A stretch of 64,000 nucleotides of DNA from assembly GCF_041415945.1 (NCBI RefSeq), contig NZ_JBGCUS010000001.1:3658001-3722000 (forward strand), written 5' to 3'. The notes beneath the pieces were generated by a model. The model worked only from the letters and a program-made list of their open reading frames with translations. It made no database searches and was not told where the DNA came from. Positions 7,962 through 17,735 of the stretch are shown here, one piece after another. The translations under genes were made by a program, and so were the position numbers. This DNA is from Ancylobacter sp. IITR112 (GTDB lineage: Bacteria; Pseudomonadota; Alphaproteobacteria; Rhizobiales; Xanthobacteraceae). Numbering within the stretch: the stretch's first letter is position 1; each line of letters begins with the position of its first letter.

Positions 7962-10900
7962 ATGAAGGTCAGGATATCGAGGCGAAACCGGAACGGCGCT
8001 CTCTCTCTGCGCCTCGCGCTGCTGACATCGGTGGCCCTTTGCGCCGTCCTCGGTGCGCAGGCGCCGGCGCGGGCGCAGGACAGGACGACGCAAAGCGTCA
8101 GCCTGAACATCCGCGCCCAGGATCTCGGTGCGGCGCTGACCACCTTCGCCGACCGCGCCGGGTTGCGCCTGCTGTTTCCCTCGCATCTCGTCGCCGGCCG
8201 CACCAGCCCGGCGCTGACCGGCAGCTATACGCGCGCGGCGGCGCTCGACCGGCTGCTCGCCGGTACCGGCCTCGTCTGGTCGTTCACCAGTGCCGATACG
8301 GTGACCATCGCCGGCGCCACCCTGTCGGCTGCCGAGGGCGGCGCGGACGGCGCCATCGCGCTCGACGCCATCGACGTGTCCGGCGCTCGCGCCGCCGCCG
8401 ACCTGCCCTTCGAGACGCCGGGCTCCACCAACTACATCTCTTCGGAGGAAATCGAGCGCTTTCCGCCGCAGACCGCCGGCGCCCTGTTCCAGGGCACGCC
8501 CGGCGTCATTTCCGGCGGCGGCAATAATGGCGCCTCGATCGACCCCAATATTCGCGGCCTGCAGGGGCAGAACCGCGTCGCCACCACCATTGACGGCTCG
8601 CAGCAATCGACATCGAGCTATCGCGGCTATTCCGGCATCGACAGCCGCGCCTATGTCGACCCGGACATGATTTCCGGCATCACCATCACCAAGGGACCCG
8701 ACGGCGCGGTGGCCGGCGCCATTGGCGGCACCATCGCCATGGAGACGCTCAATGTCGAGGACATTCTCAAGGCCGGCGAGCGCTGGGGGGTGCGGGTGCG
8801 CGGCGGGCTCGCCACCAATTCGGTCGCTCCGGTGGTGGGGGAGACAGCGGCGGTGTTCGGCGGCGGCGACGGCGCGGAACTCACCAATGGCAGCTTCGCC
8901 CTCGCCGTGCGCGAGGACAATGTCGACGTGATCGGCGCGGTGGTGCGGCGCAAGACCGGCAATTACTTCGCCGGCACGCAGGGCTCCCTCACCACGACCG
9001 ATTATCTCGGCGAGGAGGTGCCGCTGTCGAATTACGGCCATGGCCAGCTTGTCTACAACACCTCGGAGGATGTGACCTCGGCGCTGCTGAAAGCCACGTT
9101 CCGCCCCACCGACGAGCAGCAATTGCAGATCGGCTATCTCTATTACGGCAACGAGTTCGGCGAGGTGTCGCCCTCTGTCATCACGGCGGGCAACGGGGTT
9201 ACGGACCAGCTGCCGCTCTCCTCGGTCGACATCAACCAGGCCACGCTGCGCTATCACTACACCCCGACCAGTACCAATCTCGTCGATTTCAAGATCGACG
9301 CCTACGTCTCGAACACGGAGGAGACGAATGTCTTCATGGTGCTCAACGAGGTGGAGCAACTCGACCAGCAGTCGCAGAATGTCGGCGTGAACGCGAGCAA
9401 CACCTCGCGCTTCTCGGTGGGAGGCATGCCGGTCGCGGTGAGCTATGGCGGCTCCTATGTCTATGAGAATGCCCGGCCGACGCAGTTCTACGACTTCTCG
9501 GACGTGGCGCTCTGGGCCATTCCGGCCAATGGCGAGCGGGAGGTCGGCGCGCTCTTTGCGCGGGTGAAGTGGGAGCCCGCCACCTGGCTCGAACTTTCGG
9601 CCGGGCTGGAATATCTGACCTACAACACCTCCTTCAACGGCATCACCTCCTACAACGTTAAGGGCGAGCTGTTCTCCGGCTATTCCGGCGACGGACTGAG
9701 CCCCAGCGCCAGCGTGATGGTGACTCCCCTTGAAGGCTGGCAGATCTACGGCCAGTACCAGAGCGGCATCCGCCCGCCGAGCGTGCGCGAAACCAGCCAG
9801 ACCCGCAGCGACCAGGTCTTCAACCCGGACCTTCAGGCGGAAGAGGCGAGCAACTGGGAGTTCGGCACCAACCTGCTACGGGACGACGTTCTTCTGCCGG
9901 GCGACAAGCTACGGCTGAAGCTCGCCTATTTCGACAACACCACCGAAAACTATATCGGGCGCCAGTTCGACGGCAGTATGGGGCTGTTCAACTACGATTA
10001 TGTCCGCTTCAAGGGTGTCGAATTCTCCGGACGCTACGATGCCGGTGCCGTCTTCACCGAGTTCGGTCTCAACTACTACACCGACTTCGAGTCCTGCCAG
10101 CAGAACGGCGTCTGCACCGATTACACCCTTTCCGCCGACTACCTCACCAACCAGATCCCGCCGCGCTTCACCGCCTCGCTGACGGCCGGCGCCCGCTTCT
10201 TCGACGAGCGGCTGACGCTGGGTGGACGTGTCACCTATATGAGCGAGCGGCTGGTGCCGGTGGCGGAGGATGGCGAGTACTTCACCTGGGTTACGAAGGT
10301 GTGGGAGCCCTACACCGTGGTCGACGCCTTCGCCCAGTGGAAGCTGAACAGCCACCTGACTCTCGATATCAGCGTGCAGAACCTGCTCGACGCCTATTAT
10401 GTCGACGCGCTGAACAACACCGACATGCCGGCCCCCGGCCGCACCTTCATGGCCACGCTCACCGGCACCTTCGGCAGCGACGAGCCGATCGCTCCGCTGC
10501 CCGTCGGCCTGCGCGGCAATGGCGCGCGCTGGACCGGACTCTATGCCGGCGGCTCGTTCGGCTATGGCTTCGGCTCGGTCAGCGGCACCACCACGCTGGC
10601 GGATGGCAGCTACGCCCCCCGCGCGTTCAATGAGTCCGCCAATGAAGACTTCAGCGGCGGTCTGTGGGGCGGGCAGGTCGGCTATAACTACCAGTTCGCC
10701 AACAACGTCGTGTTCGGCATTGAGGCCGATGTCAGCTATCTCGACATCGGCAGTTCCAGCGTGCTCGGCGCGACCGAAGGGCCTAACCTGATCAACAACC
10801 GCATGCCGGAAGCGCAGACTGACTATTCCTTCGACTGGATGAGTACGGTACGCGCCAAATTCGGCTACGCCTTGAACGACCAGTGGTTGGTCTACGGTAC

Positions 10901-11360
10901 GGCGGGCGTGGCCTTCCTTCATGAGACCGAGGACCGCGCCCAGTACATCTCGGCCTCTGCCACCACCTCCAATCCGGGAGGCAGCCGGACCAATCTGAAC
11001 TTCACGGAATCCGCGAGCCAGACCCGGACCGGCTTCGTGGCCGGCGGCGGCGCGGAATACGCCATTAGTGACCGCTGGTCGGTCAAGGCCGAGTATTCCT
11101 TCGCCGGCTTCGATCCCAAGAGCTTCATGTTCTGGAAGGCGCGCTCGGGCGTGACCAAAACCTATTCGAAGAAGGTGGGCACGGCACTGGTGGTTCGCAA
11201 CGAGACGCTCTGCGGCACTCTTGGAGGCATTTGGTGCGACCTGGTCTCGCGGGCGGTCTATGAGAACGTGATCGGCACCTCCACCATCAAGGACGGCCGC
11301 GACGCCTCGAATTCGGCGTCGTTCCAGGCCGTCAAGATCGGCCTCAACTACCGGTTCTGA
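7962..11360 (+). CDS. TonB-dependent receptor with STN signalling domain and a C-terminal Omp25-like second barrel
   Basis: The protein is 1132 residues from ATG 7962. A signal peptide ends near ARAQD. The STN domain spans about 45-105 (SLNIRAQDLGAALTTFADRA, LLAGTGLVWSF), marking a receptor that signals through FecR. The plug follows (NYISSEEIERF, IRGLQGQNRVATTIDG, ISGITITKGP), then the 22-strand barrel ending near NLLDAYYVDALNN and RTFMATLTGTFG; the style is heme/hemoglobin-receptor-like. From about residue 857 an independent segment of some 275 residues starts WTGLYAGGSFGYGFG and continues GGQVGYNYQF, VFGIEADVSYLD, VYGTAGVAF, GGGAEYAISDRWSVKAEYSF and ends FQAVKIGLNYRF, the pattern of Omp25/OmpA-like 8-strand porins. 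This fusion is unusual. Confidence 0.88.
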   Translation: MKVRISRRNRNGALSLRLALLTSVALCAVLGAQAPARAQDRTTQSVSLNIRAQDLGAALTTFADRAGLRLLFPSHLVAGRTSPALTGSYTRAAALDRLLAGTGLVWSFTSADTVTIAGATLSAAEGGADGAIALDAIDVSGARAAADLPFETPGSTNYISSEEIERFPPQTAGALFQGTPGVISGGGNNGASIDPNIRGLQGQNRVATTIDGSQQSTSSYRGYSGIDSRAYVDPDMISGITITKGPDGAVAGAIGGTIAMETLNVEDILKAGERWGVRVRGGLATNSVAPVVGETAAVFGGGDGAELTNGSFALAVREDNVDVIGAVVRRKTGNYFAGTQGSLTTTDYLGEEVPLSNYGHGQLVYNTSEDVTSALLKATFRPTDEQQLQIGYLYYGNEFGEVSPSVITAGNGVTDQLPLSSVDINQATLRYHYTPTSTNLVDFKIDAYVSNTEETNVFMVLNEVEQLDQQSQNVGVNASNTSRFSVGGMPVAVSYGGSYVYENARPTQFYDFSDVALWAIPANGEREVGALFARVKWEPATWLELSAGLEYLTYNTSFNGITSYNVKGELFSGYSGDGLSPSASVMVTPLEGWQIYGQYQSGIRPPSVRETSQTRSDQVFNPDLQAEEASNWEFGTNLLRDDVLLPGDKLRLKLAYFDNTTENYIGRQFDGSMGLFNYDYVRFKGVEFSGRYDAGAVFTEFGLNYYTDFESCQQNGVCTDYTLSADYLTNQIPPRFTASLTAGARFFDERLTLGGRVTYMSERLVPVAEDGEYFTWVTKVWEPYTVVDAFAQWKLNSHLTLDISVQNLLDAYYVDALNNTDMPAPGRTFMATLTGTFGSDEPIAPLPVGLRGNGARWTGLYAGGSFGYGFGSVSGTTTLADGSYAPRAFNESANEDFSGGLWGGQVGYNYQFANNVVFGIEADVSYLDIGSSSVLGATEGPNLINNRMPEAQTDYSFDWMSTVRAKFGYALNDQWLVYGTAGVAFLHETEDRAQYISASATTSNPGGSRTNLNFTESASQTRTGFVAGGGAEYAISDRWSVKAEYSFAGFDPKSFMFWKARSGVTKTYSKKVGTALVVRNETLCGTLGGIWCDLVSRAVYENVIGTSTIKDGRDASNSASFQAVKIGLNYRF

Positions 11361-11418
11361 CGGCGGGCGGCGCGGGCGGGCCCGGCAGGGCCCTGGCGCC
11401 CGCGCCTTCGTCGCCGCG

Positions 11419-11691
11419 TCAGGCGGCGCGGCCGACCGGAAGGGTGAGGTCGCCCCGCACCTCGACCTCGATCTCCAGCACCGACATCGGGGTTCCGCGT
11501 TCCAGCCGGACCTTCACATTGTCCTGCTCGCAGGGCACATGCTTGGCGACGACGGCGAGAATGTCCTCGCGCAGGCGCGCCAGAAGATCGCTGCCGCCCA
11601 GCACCTGCCGCTCATGCGACAGCAGGATCTGCAGCCGCTCGCGCGCCTGCGGCGCGCTGGAGCTGGAGAATAGCCGCTTCCACAGTGTCAT
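11419..11691 (-). CDS. minE: Cell division topological specificity factor MinE
   Basis: The 90-residue protein begins TLWKRLFSSSS (membrane-binding N-terminus), has the MinD-contact helix ARERLQILLSHERQ, and a C-terminal dimerisation domain (LLARLREDILAVVAKHV, VKVRLERGTPMSVLEIEVEV). MinE stimulates MinD ATPase and drives the pole-to-pole oscillation that places the division site at mid-cell. Its start overlaps the minD stop by four bases, and it is the last gene of a minC-minD-minE operon. Confidence 0.96.
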   Translation of the reverse strand: MTLWKRLFSSSSAPQARERLQILLSHERQVLGGSDLLARLREDILAVVAKHVPCEQDNVKVRLERGTPMSVLEIEVEVRGDLTLPVGRAA

Positions 11692-12500
11692 GCCGCCCTC
11701 CGCAGGAGTTTGCTGAACAGGCCGCTGCGCTGGCGCGGAATCTCCATGGCGATGCTCTCGCCCTTGAGACGCAGCGCCGCGTCCTGATAGGCGCGCGCCG
11801 GCGCGCTGTTCGGCTCGTGGATCGAGACCGGCACGCCCATATTCGACGCTTTGAGCACGTCGGCGCTTTCCGGGACGATGCCGAGCAGGGGCAGCGACAG
11901 GATTTCCAGCACGTCCTCGGTCTTCAGCATGTCGCCGCGCGCGGCCCGGGCATGGTCGTAGCGCGTCAGCAGCAGGCGCTTGTCGACCGTCTCGCCGCGC
12001 TCGGCCTTCAGCGTCTTGGCGTCGAGAATTCCGACGATGCGGTCGCTGTCTCGGACCGAGGAGACTTCCGGGTTGGTAACGACGATGGCGATCTCGGCAT
12101 GGCGCATGGCCAGCGTCGCGCCGCGCTCGATGCCGGCCGGGCTGTCGCAGATCACCCAGTCGAAATGCTGCGCGAGTTGGCCGATGACCCGGTCGACACC
12201 CTCTTCGGTGAGCGCGTCCTTGTCGCGGGTCTGCGAGGCCGGCAGCAGGAACAGCGATTCCAGCCGCTTGTCCTTGATCAGCGCCTGCGGCAGGCGGGCA
12301 TCGCCCTGGATGACATTGACGAAGTCGTACACCACACGGCGCTCGGCGCCCATGATGAGGTCGAGATTGCGAAGCCCCACGTCGAAATCGACGACGACGA
12401 CCTTGTCGCCGGTGCGGGCCAAAGCGGCGCCGATGGCGGCGGTCGTCGTGGTTTTGCCGACGCCTCCCTTGCCCGACGTGACCGTGATGATCTTAGCCAT
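11688..12500 (-). CDS. minD: Septum site-determining ATPase MinD
   Basis: The 270-residue protein starts AKIITVTSGKGGVGKTTTTA with the deviant Walker A motif (KGGVGKT). VVVVDFDVGLRNLDLIMG is the switch I/Walker A' region and WVICDSPAGIERGA the Walker B/switch II region. The C-terminus PRQRSGLFSKLLRRAA is an amphipathic membrane-targeting helix. MinD-ATP dimers recruit MinC to the membrane and are released by MinE. It lies 14 bases after minC and overlaps minE, so all three are co-transcribed. Confidence 0.97.
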   Translation of the reverse strand: MAKIITVTSGKGGVGKTTTTAAIGAALARTGDKVVVVDFDVGLRNLDLIMGAERRVVYDFVNVIQGDARLPQALIKDKRLESLFLLPASQTRDKDALTEEGVDRVIGQLAQHFDWVICDSPAGIERGATLAMRHAEIAIVVTNPEVSSVRDSDRIVGILDAKTLKAERGETVDKRLLLTRYDHARAARGDMLKTEDVLEILSLPLLGIVPESADVLKASNMGVPVSIHEPNSAPARAYQDAALRLKGESIAMEIPRQRSGLFSKLLRRAA

Positions 12501-12514
12501 GTCTTTCTTCGCTC

Positions 12515-13207
12515 CTAAAGCGCGGTGATCTGCAGGGCGGCGTCGGCGGTCGAGACCCGGACCGCCTTGCCGCGAAAGGCGTCGTCAATGTCCTCGGCCG
12601 TGCGGTAGGTGCCGTCGACGGCGAGAAGTTCGGCATCGAGGCTGGTGCAGAAGATCTGCGCGGCGGCGCCGAAGGTCGCTCCGGCGATGGCGCGGCCGGC
12701 CAGCGTGCCATAGACGTGGATCGAGCCGCCGGCGATGATCTCCGCCCCGGCGCCGACGGAGCCGATGATCGTCACGTCGCCCTCAAGGCAGACAACCGAC
12801 TGGCCGGAGCGCACGCGGCGCTCGATGATCAGATTGACCGGCTCGGCCGGCTTGCGCGGTGCCGGCGCGGCCACATCCTCGATCACCAGCGTGGCGTCGC
12901 GCCCGCCGCGCAGAATCGGCGGCATGCCGGCATCGACGAGGCTGGGGCGGACGCCTTCGAGGCCAATGAGGCGCACGCCGCGCGTGGCGAGTTCGCTGAT
13001 CCAGCGCTCGACGCCCGCCTTGTTCTGCGCCGTGTCGGCGAGATCGAGCACCACGGTGCGGCCGTTGAAGAAGCCGGGGGAGCGCTGCAGCCAGACATCG
13101 AAATTGGCGAGCCACGCCTCGATCGGCACATCCGCCACCAGCGTCATCGCCATGAACGAGCGTCCCCGGAAGCGGATCGACGGTCCTGTCTGGCTGATAG
13201 TGCTCAT
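12515..13207 (-). CDS. minC: Septum site-determining protein MinC
   Basis: The protein is 230 residues. The N-terminal domain (about 1-105) includes IRFRGRSFMAMTLV and PGFFNGRTVVLDLAD and in the family inhibits FtsZ polymerisation. A Pro/Ala linker follows. The C-terminal beta-helix domain has RSGQSVVCLEGDVTIIGSVG, AGGSIHVYGTLAGRAIAG and CTSLDAELLAVDG, used for dimerisation and MinD binding. It is the first gene of the operon; its promoter should lie in 13208-13260, where TTAACC/GGTTAA repeats occur but no clear sigma70 match was found. Confidence 0.95.
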   Translation of the reverse strand: MSTISQTGPSIRFRGRSFMAMTLVADVPIEAWLANFDVWLQRSPGFFNGRTVVLDLADTAQNKAGVERWISELATRGVRLIGLEGVRPSLVDAGMPPILRGGRDATLVIEDVAAPAPRKPAEPVNLIIERRVRSGQSVVCLEGDVTIIGSVGAGAEIIAGGSIHVYGTLAGRAIAGATFGAAAQIFCTSLDAELLAVDGTYRTAEDIDDAFRGKAVRVSTADAALQITAL

Positions 13208-13463
13208 GGCGCGAATCTCCCCAACGAAGGGAGAGATTCGGTTAACCTTGGTTAATGATCGGTTAACCCGGCGCCGGTCTCCACCGCGCCCTGCGATTTC
13301 GTCTCGACACAGCCCCGCCCGGATGGCGGTTTTGCACCGTGCGCCGCCGGCACGCGGGCATGCGGACGATACCGAACTGGCCGTGCGGCGGGCGATCGGC
13401 TATTGCGTCCGGTCCGCTGCGGGCAAAGGACCTGCGGCCCTCCGTGCCGGGCAGGACCAGACC

Positions 13464-14987
13464 ATGACGCTTGCGACCTCTCCCTCCGATCTCCGCGCCC
13501 GTCCGCGCGACTGGGTGGCGCTGGGCGTCATCGCCATGCCCTGCGCCGTCTATGCGATGGACCTCACGGTGCTGAACCTCGCCGTGCCGCATCTCGCGCT
13601 CGACCTCGCCCCTTCGGCGGCGCAGCTTTTGTGGATCATCGACATTTACGGCTTCATGGTCGCCGGGGCGCTCATGCTGATGGGCACGCTGGGCGACCGC
13701 ATCGGCCGGCGCCGGCTTCTCCTCACCGGCGCGGCGGCCTTCGCCGCCGCCTCCGTGCTGGCGGCGATGGCGCGCAGCGCCGAACAGTTGATTCTCGCCC
13801 GCGCCCTGCTCGGCCTCGCCGGAGCGACGCTGGCGCCCTCGACGCTCTCGCTGATCCGCAACATCTTTCTCGACGACCGCGAGCGCACCTTCGCCATCGG
13901 CGTCTGGATCGCCTGCTTTTCCGCCGGAGCGGCGCTGGGGCCGCTGGTGGGCGGAGTGATCCTCACCTATTTCGGCTGGAGCGCGGTGTTTCTCGCCGCG
14001 GTGCCGGTTATGCTGGCACTGCTGGTCGCCGGGCCGCTGCTGCTGCCGGAATTTCGCGACGAGGCGGCGGGGCGGCTCGACATTGTCAGCGCCGTCCAGT
14101 CGGTCGTCGCCGTGCTGACCCTGGTCTATGGCATGAAGCGCGTGGCCGAGCACGGCCCGGGGCTGGAAGCCGGCGCCGCGCTCGCCCTGGGGCTGGTGGT
14201 CGCCGGGCTGTTTCTCGCCCGGCAGAGGCGCCTCGCCGACCCGATGATCGACCTCGCTTTGTTCGCCCATCCCGGCATCGGCGCGGCGCTGGCGATCAAT
14301 GTGCTGGCGATGATGGGGGTGATGGGCATCTTCGTGTTCATCTCGCAATATCTGCAGCTCGTGCTCGGCATGAGCCCGCTGGAAGCAGGGCTGTGGACCG
14401 CGCCGTCGGGCCTGTGCTTCGCCATCGGCTCCATGGCGACACCGCGCCTGGTGCGCCGCTGGCGGGCGGTGGATGTGCTCTCGGTCGGCCTCGTCAGCGC
14501 CATTCTCGGCTTCCTGCTGCTCACCCAGTTGCGGGCCGACGCCTCAATGGGGCTGCTGATGGCGGCCATCGTGCTGATGTGCCTCGGCTTGTCGCCGGCC
14601 GGCACGATCACCACCGATCTGGTGATGCGCCTCGCCCCGCCCGAGCGCGCGGGAGCGGCATCGGGCATTTCCGAGACCAGCTTCGAATTTGGCGGCGCGC
14701 TCGGCATCGCCGCGCTCGGCAGCCTGGTGGCGGCGAGCTACCGGCTCGGCATGGAGGCCGCCCCCCTGCCGGACGGCCTGCCCCCGGCGCTGCTGGAACC
14801 GGCGCAGCGCACGCTCGACGCGGCCGTGATCGCCGCCGCGACGCTGCCCGAGGCACTGGGCGCGCCGCTGCTGCGTGCCGCCCATGACGCCTTTTCCCAT
14901 GCGGTCGACCTCGCCGCGCTCGCCTGCGCCGCCTCGGCGGTGCTGGCGCTTCTCGTCGCCCGCACCCGGCTGGCGCGGGTGCGGTGA
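13464..14987 (+). CDS. MFS multidrug exporter, DHA2 (14-TM) family
   Basis: The protein is 507 residues from ATG 13464. The frame is open far upstream, but that part is antisense to minC and is not protein-like. Seen are VYAMDLTVLNLAVPHLALDL at helix 1 (a motif D1-like region), motif A GDRIGRRRLLLTG after helix 2, and ARALLGLAGATLAPSTLSLI followed by GAALGPLVGGVIL (motif C-like) around helices 4-5. Hydrophobic segments continue to the C-terminus, consistent with 14 helices. The nearest described types are SmvA/QacA/LfrA-like proton antiporters for cationic biocides. Substrate cannot be assigned from sequence; no TetR regulator is adjacent. Confidence 0.88.
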   Translation: MTLATSPSDLRARPRDWVALGVIAMPCAVYAMDLTVLNLAVPHLALDLAPSAAQLLWIIDIYGFMVAGALMLMGTLGDRIGRRRLLLTGAAAFAAASVLAAMARSAEQLILARALLGLAGATLAPSTLSLIRNIFLDDRERTFAIGVWIACFSAGAALGPLVGGVILTYFGWSAVFLAAVPVMLALLVAGPLLLPEFRDEAAGRLDIVSAVQSVVAVLTLVYGMKRVAEHGPGLEAGAALALGLVVAGLFLARQRRLADPMIDLALFAHPGIGAALAINVLAMMGVMGIFVFISQYLQLVLGMSPLEAGLWTAPSGLCFAIGSMATPRLVRRWRAVDVLSVGLVSAILGFLLLTQLRADASMGLLMAAIVLMCLGLSPAGTITTDLVMRLAPPERAGAASGISETSFEFGGALGIAALGSLVAASYRLGMEAAPLPDGLPPALLEPAQRTLDAAVIAAATLPEALGAPLLRAAHDAFSHAVDLAALACAASAVLALLVARTRLARVR

Positions 14988-14996
14988 GCGGGCGGT

Positions 14997-16151
14997 TCAG
15001 GCGCTGATCTCGTCCACGAGACGCCCCAGCATCCCCGCGCAGCGGGCGAGCTGGTCGCGGCTGACATATTCGTCCGGCTTATGCGCGTCGCGAATGTCGC
15101 CGGGCCCACAGACCACGGTGGGAATGCCGAGCTTTTCGCGGAACAGCCCGCCTTCGGTGCCGAAGGCGATCTTGCGCAACGGTCCCTCGCCGTTGAGCCG
15201 GCGCAGCATCGTCACCACCTCCGCCTCCGGCGGCGTCTCCAGCCCGGGATAGGCATTGACGATGTCGACGCTGACCCCGGTGCCGGGAAAGCGCGCCTCT
15301 GCCGCCCGCGTCAGCGCCGCCGCCTTGTCGAACAGCCGATCCATGAGGAGCGAGGGATCATCGGCGGGCAGGTTGCGGATCTCGAACTCCATCGTGCAGC
15401 CATTGGGCACGATGTTGAGCGCGGTGCCGCCCTGGATGGTGCCGGCATGCACGGTGGTGAAGGGCACGGCATAGGCCTCGTCGCGCGGGCCGGCGGCGAG
15501 TTCGTCCTGCATCAGGCGCATCTCCGCCAGCATGTCGGCGGCGAGGTGGATGGCATTGAGCCCTTCCGGCGCATGGGAGGAATGGCATTCCCGCCCCCGG
15601 CAGGTGACGCGCGCCGCCAGCTTGCCCTTATGCGCGATGACGGTCTCCAGCAGAGTCGGCTCGCCGATGACGCACAGCGCGGGCAGATCGGGCGCCCCGA
15701 CGAGGCGCTCGATCAGCCCGCGCACGCCGACGCAGCCGATTTCCTCGTCATAGCTGAAGGCGAGGTGCAGCGGCCGGGTGAGGCGGCGCGCCGCCGCCTG
15801 TTCCGCCGCCGCCAGCGCACAGGCCAGGAACCCCTTCATGTCGCAGGTGCCGCGCCCCAGCAGACGGTCGCCGCGGGCGGTGAGCCGGAAGGGATCGCTG
15901 GTCCAGGCCTGCCCCTCGACCGGGACCACATCCGTATGGCCTGACAGCAGCACCCCGCCCCCGCCGGCAGGGCCGAGCACGGCGTGGAGATTGGCCTTGC
16001 TGCCCTCGGCATTGGGCACCAGCGTCAGCCGCGCCCCGAGCGGCGCCAGGAGGTCGCGCACATAGTCGATCAGGGCGAGATTGGATTCGCGGCTGACGGT
16101 GGGAAAGGCGATCAGCCGGTCCAGAAGGGCGAGCGGGCGGGAAAGGGGCAT
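14997..16151 (-). CDS. argE: Acetylornithine deacetylase (ArgE-type, M20 family)
   Basis: The protein is 384 residues from ATG 16151. Metal-site motifs of M20A are present: LLSGHTDVVPVEG (His and Asp), LGRGTCDMKGF (bridging Asp), SYDEEIGCVG (general-base Glu plus metal Glu) and a C-terminal CGPGDIRDAHKPDEYV (last His). The lid/dimerisation segment is RECHSSHAPEGLNAI. ArgE removes the acetyl group from N-acetylornithine in arginine synthesis; the close formamidase/succinyl-diaminopimelate relatives are less likely because of overall similarity. It is divergent from another M20 hydrolase at 16381, and converges on the MFS gene. Confidence 0.85.
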   Translation of the reverse strand: MPLSRPLALLDRLIAFPTVSRESNLALIDYVRDLLAPLGARLTLVPNAEGSKANLHAVLGPAGGGGVLLSGHTDVVPVEGQAWTSDPFRLTARGDRLLGRGTCDMKGFLACALAAAEQAAARRLTRPLHLAFSYDEEIGCVGVRGLIERLVGAPDLPALCVIGEPTLLETVIAHKGKLAARVTCRGRECHSSHAPEGLNAIHLAADMLAEMRLMQDELAAGPRDEAYAVPFTTVHAGTIQGGTALNIVPNGCTMEFEIRNLPADDPSLLMDRLFDKAAALTRAAEARFPGTGVSVDIVNAYPGLETPPEAEVVTMLRRLNGEGPLRKIAFGTEGGLFREKLGIPTVVCGPGDIRDAHKPDEYVSRDQLARCAGMLGRLVDEISA

Positions 16152-16380
16152 GGGCAGGCCGAGGCAGGAGAGCGGGGCGGCAGGATGAAGGGCATTGCCG
16201 CTGGCGCAAACCATTAAATGGTCATGGTCTGGATCGGAAAAGCCGAAGCCGCAGCCACGGGCGCCGCGAAAAAAGGCACGCAAATATTCTCGCCACGCCG
16301 GCTTGGTGGCGGCGCGCCACGCCCCTAACATGCGCGGCTTTCGCCGGCGATCCTGCCGGCCCCTGCCCAGGAGCCCCCTC

Positions 16381-17631
16381 ATGAACCAGCAGACCGGCAA
16401 TATGCGCGTGGACGGAAGCCGGCTATGGGGCAGCCTCATGGACATGGCGCAGATCGGCCCCGGCATCGCCGGCGGCAATAACCGGCAGGCGCTGACCGAT
16501 GCCGACCGCGAGGGGCGGCGGCTGTTCCAGCGTTGGTGCGAAGAGGCCGGCCTCTCCGTCGGCATCGACGCGATGGGCTCGATGTTCGCCCGCCGCGCGG
16601 GAACCGACCCGCAGGCGCTGCCGATCCTCGTCGGCTCCCACCTCGACACCCAGCCGACCGGCGGCAAGTTCGACGGCGTGCTCGGCGTGCTGGCGGCGCT
16701 GGAAGTGGTGCGGACCCTGAACGATCTCGGCCTGCGCACCCGCCGGCCGATCGAGGTGGTGAACTGGACCAATGAGGAAGGCTCGCGCTTTCCCCCCGCC
16801 ATGGTCGCCTCCGGCGTCTATGCCGGCGTCCATACGCTCGACTGGGCGTATGACCGCATGGACGCGCAGGGATTGCGCTTCGGCGACGAACTGGAGCGCA
16901 TCGGCTTCAGGGGCGCGGAGCCGGTGGGCCAGCGCAAGGGCCACGCCTATTTCGAACTTCACATCGAACAGGGGCCGATCCTCGAAGAGGAAGGCGTCGA
17001 TATCGGCATCGTCACCCATGGCCAGGGGCTGCGCTGGGTGGAGGTGACGCTGACCGGTCGCGAGGCCCATACCGGCACGACGCCGATGGACCGCCGGCTC
17101 AATGCCAGCCTCGGCGCGGCGCGCATCATCGACCGCATCGAGTCGATCACCCGCGCGCATGGCGAGAAGGCGGTGGGCGCAGTGGGGCAATTGGTGTTCG
17201 CGCCGAACTCGCGCAACATCCTGCCGGGTAAGGTGGTGTTCACCGCCGATCTGCGCCATCCCGAACTGGCGACGCTCACCTCCATGGCGGAGCAGGTGAA
17301 GCAGGCGGCGCGCGAGGTGGCGGCCGATCTCGGCATCGGGGTGGCGATCGAGGAGGTCGGCGCCTTCGACCCCACGGCGTTTGACGAGGTGTTGCTGGCG
17401 AGCCTGCGCGCGTCAGCGGAGCGGCTCGGCTATTCCCACCGCGACATGGTGTCGGGCGCCGGGCATGATGCGTGCTGGGTGGCCAAGGTCATGCCGGCGG
17501 CGATGCTGTTCTGCCCCTGTGTCGGCGGGCTCAGCCATAATGAGGCGGAGGAGATCAGCCCGCAATGGGCCGGCGCCGGCGCGGACGTGCTGCTGCAGGC
17601 CGTGCTGCAGGCCGCGGAAGTGGTGGAATAG
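16381..17631 (+). CDS. Zn-dependent M20 amidohydrolase, hydantoinase/carbamoylase (allantoate amidohydrolase-like) family
   Basis: The protein is 416 residues from ATG 16381. Motifs are LVGSHLDTQPTGGKFDGVLG (metal His and bridging Asp), VVNWTNEEGSRFPPAM (two Glu), YFELHIEQGPILEEE (His/Glu) and a terminal CVGGLSHNEAEEISP. The lid domain carries REAHTGTTPMDRR. Members hydrolyse N-carbamoyl-L-amino acids, allantoate or ureidoglycolate-type amides; the set of motifs does not separate these, and no hydantoinase or purine-degradation gene lies adjacent. A role in amino-acid or purine nitrogen salvage is an inference. Confidence 0.85.
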   Translation: MNQQTGNMRVDGSRLWGSLMDMAQIGPGIAGGNNRQALTDADREGRRLFQRWCEEAGLSVGIDAMGSMFARRAGTDPQALPILVGSHLDTQPTGGKFDGVLGVLAALEVVRTLNDLGLRTRRPIEVVNWTNEEGSRFPPAMVASGVYAGVHTLDWAYDRMDAQGLRFGDELERIGFRGAEPVGQRKGHAYFELHIEQGPILEEEGVDIGIVTHGQGLRWVEVTLTGREAHTGTTPMDRRLNASLGAARIIDRIESITRAHGEKAVGAVGQLVFAPNSRNILPGKVVFTADLRHPELATLTSMAEQVKQAAREVAADLGIGVAIEEVGAFDPTAFDEVLLASLRASAERLGYSHRDMVSGAGHDACWVAKVMPAAMLFCPCVGGLSHNEAEEISPQWAGAGADVLLQAVLQAAEVVE

Positions 17632-17735
17632 GGGTCGCGCCTCGCCCTCATGCCCGGGCTTGAGCCGGGCTTCCAGAGGCTCGGGCGGCGGGGGATGGGC
17701 TTGGCGATCTGCCGTGTGGCAGTTGGAAAGGCCGG

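Noticed and set aside
12735..13463. N-terminal extension of the MFS exporter by 243 codons
   Set aside because: Antisense to minC and lacking protein-like composition; transporter homology starts at ATG 13464.
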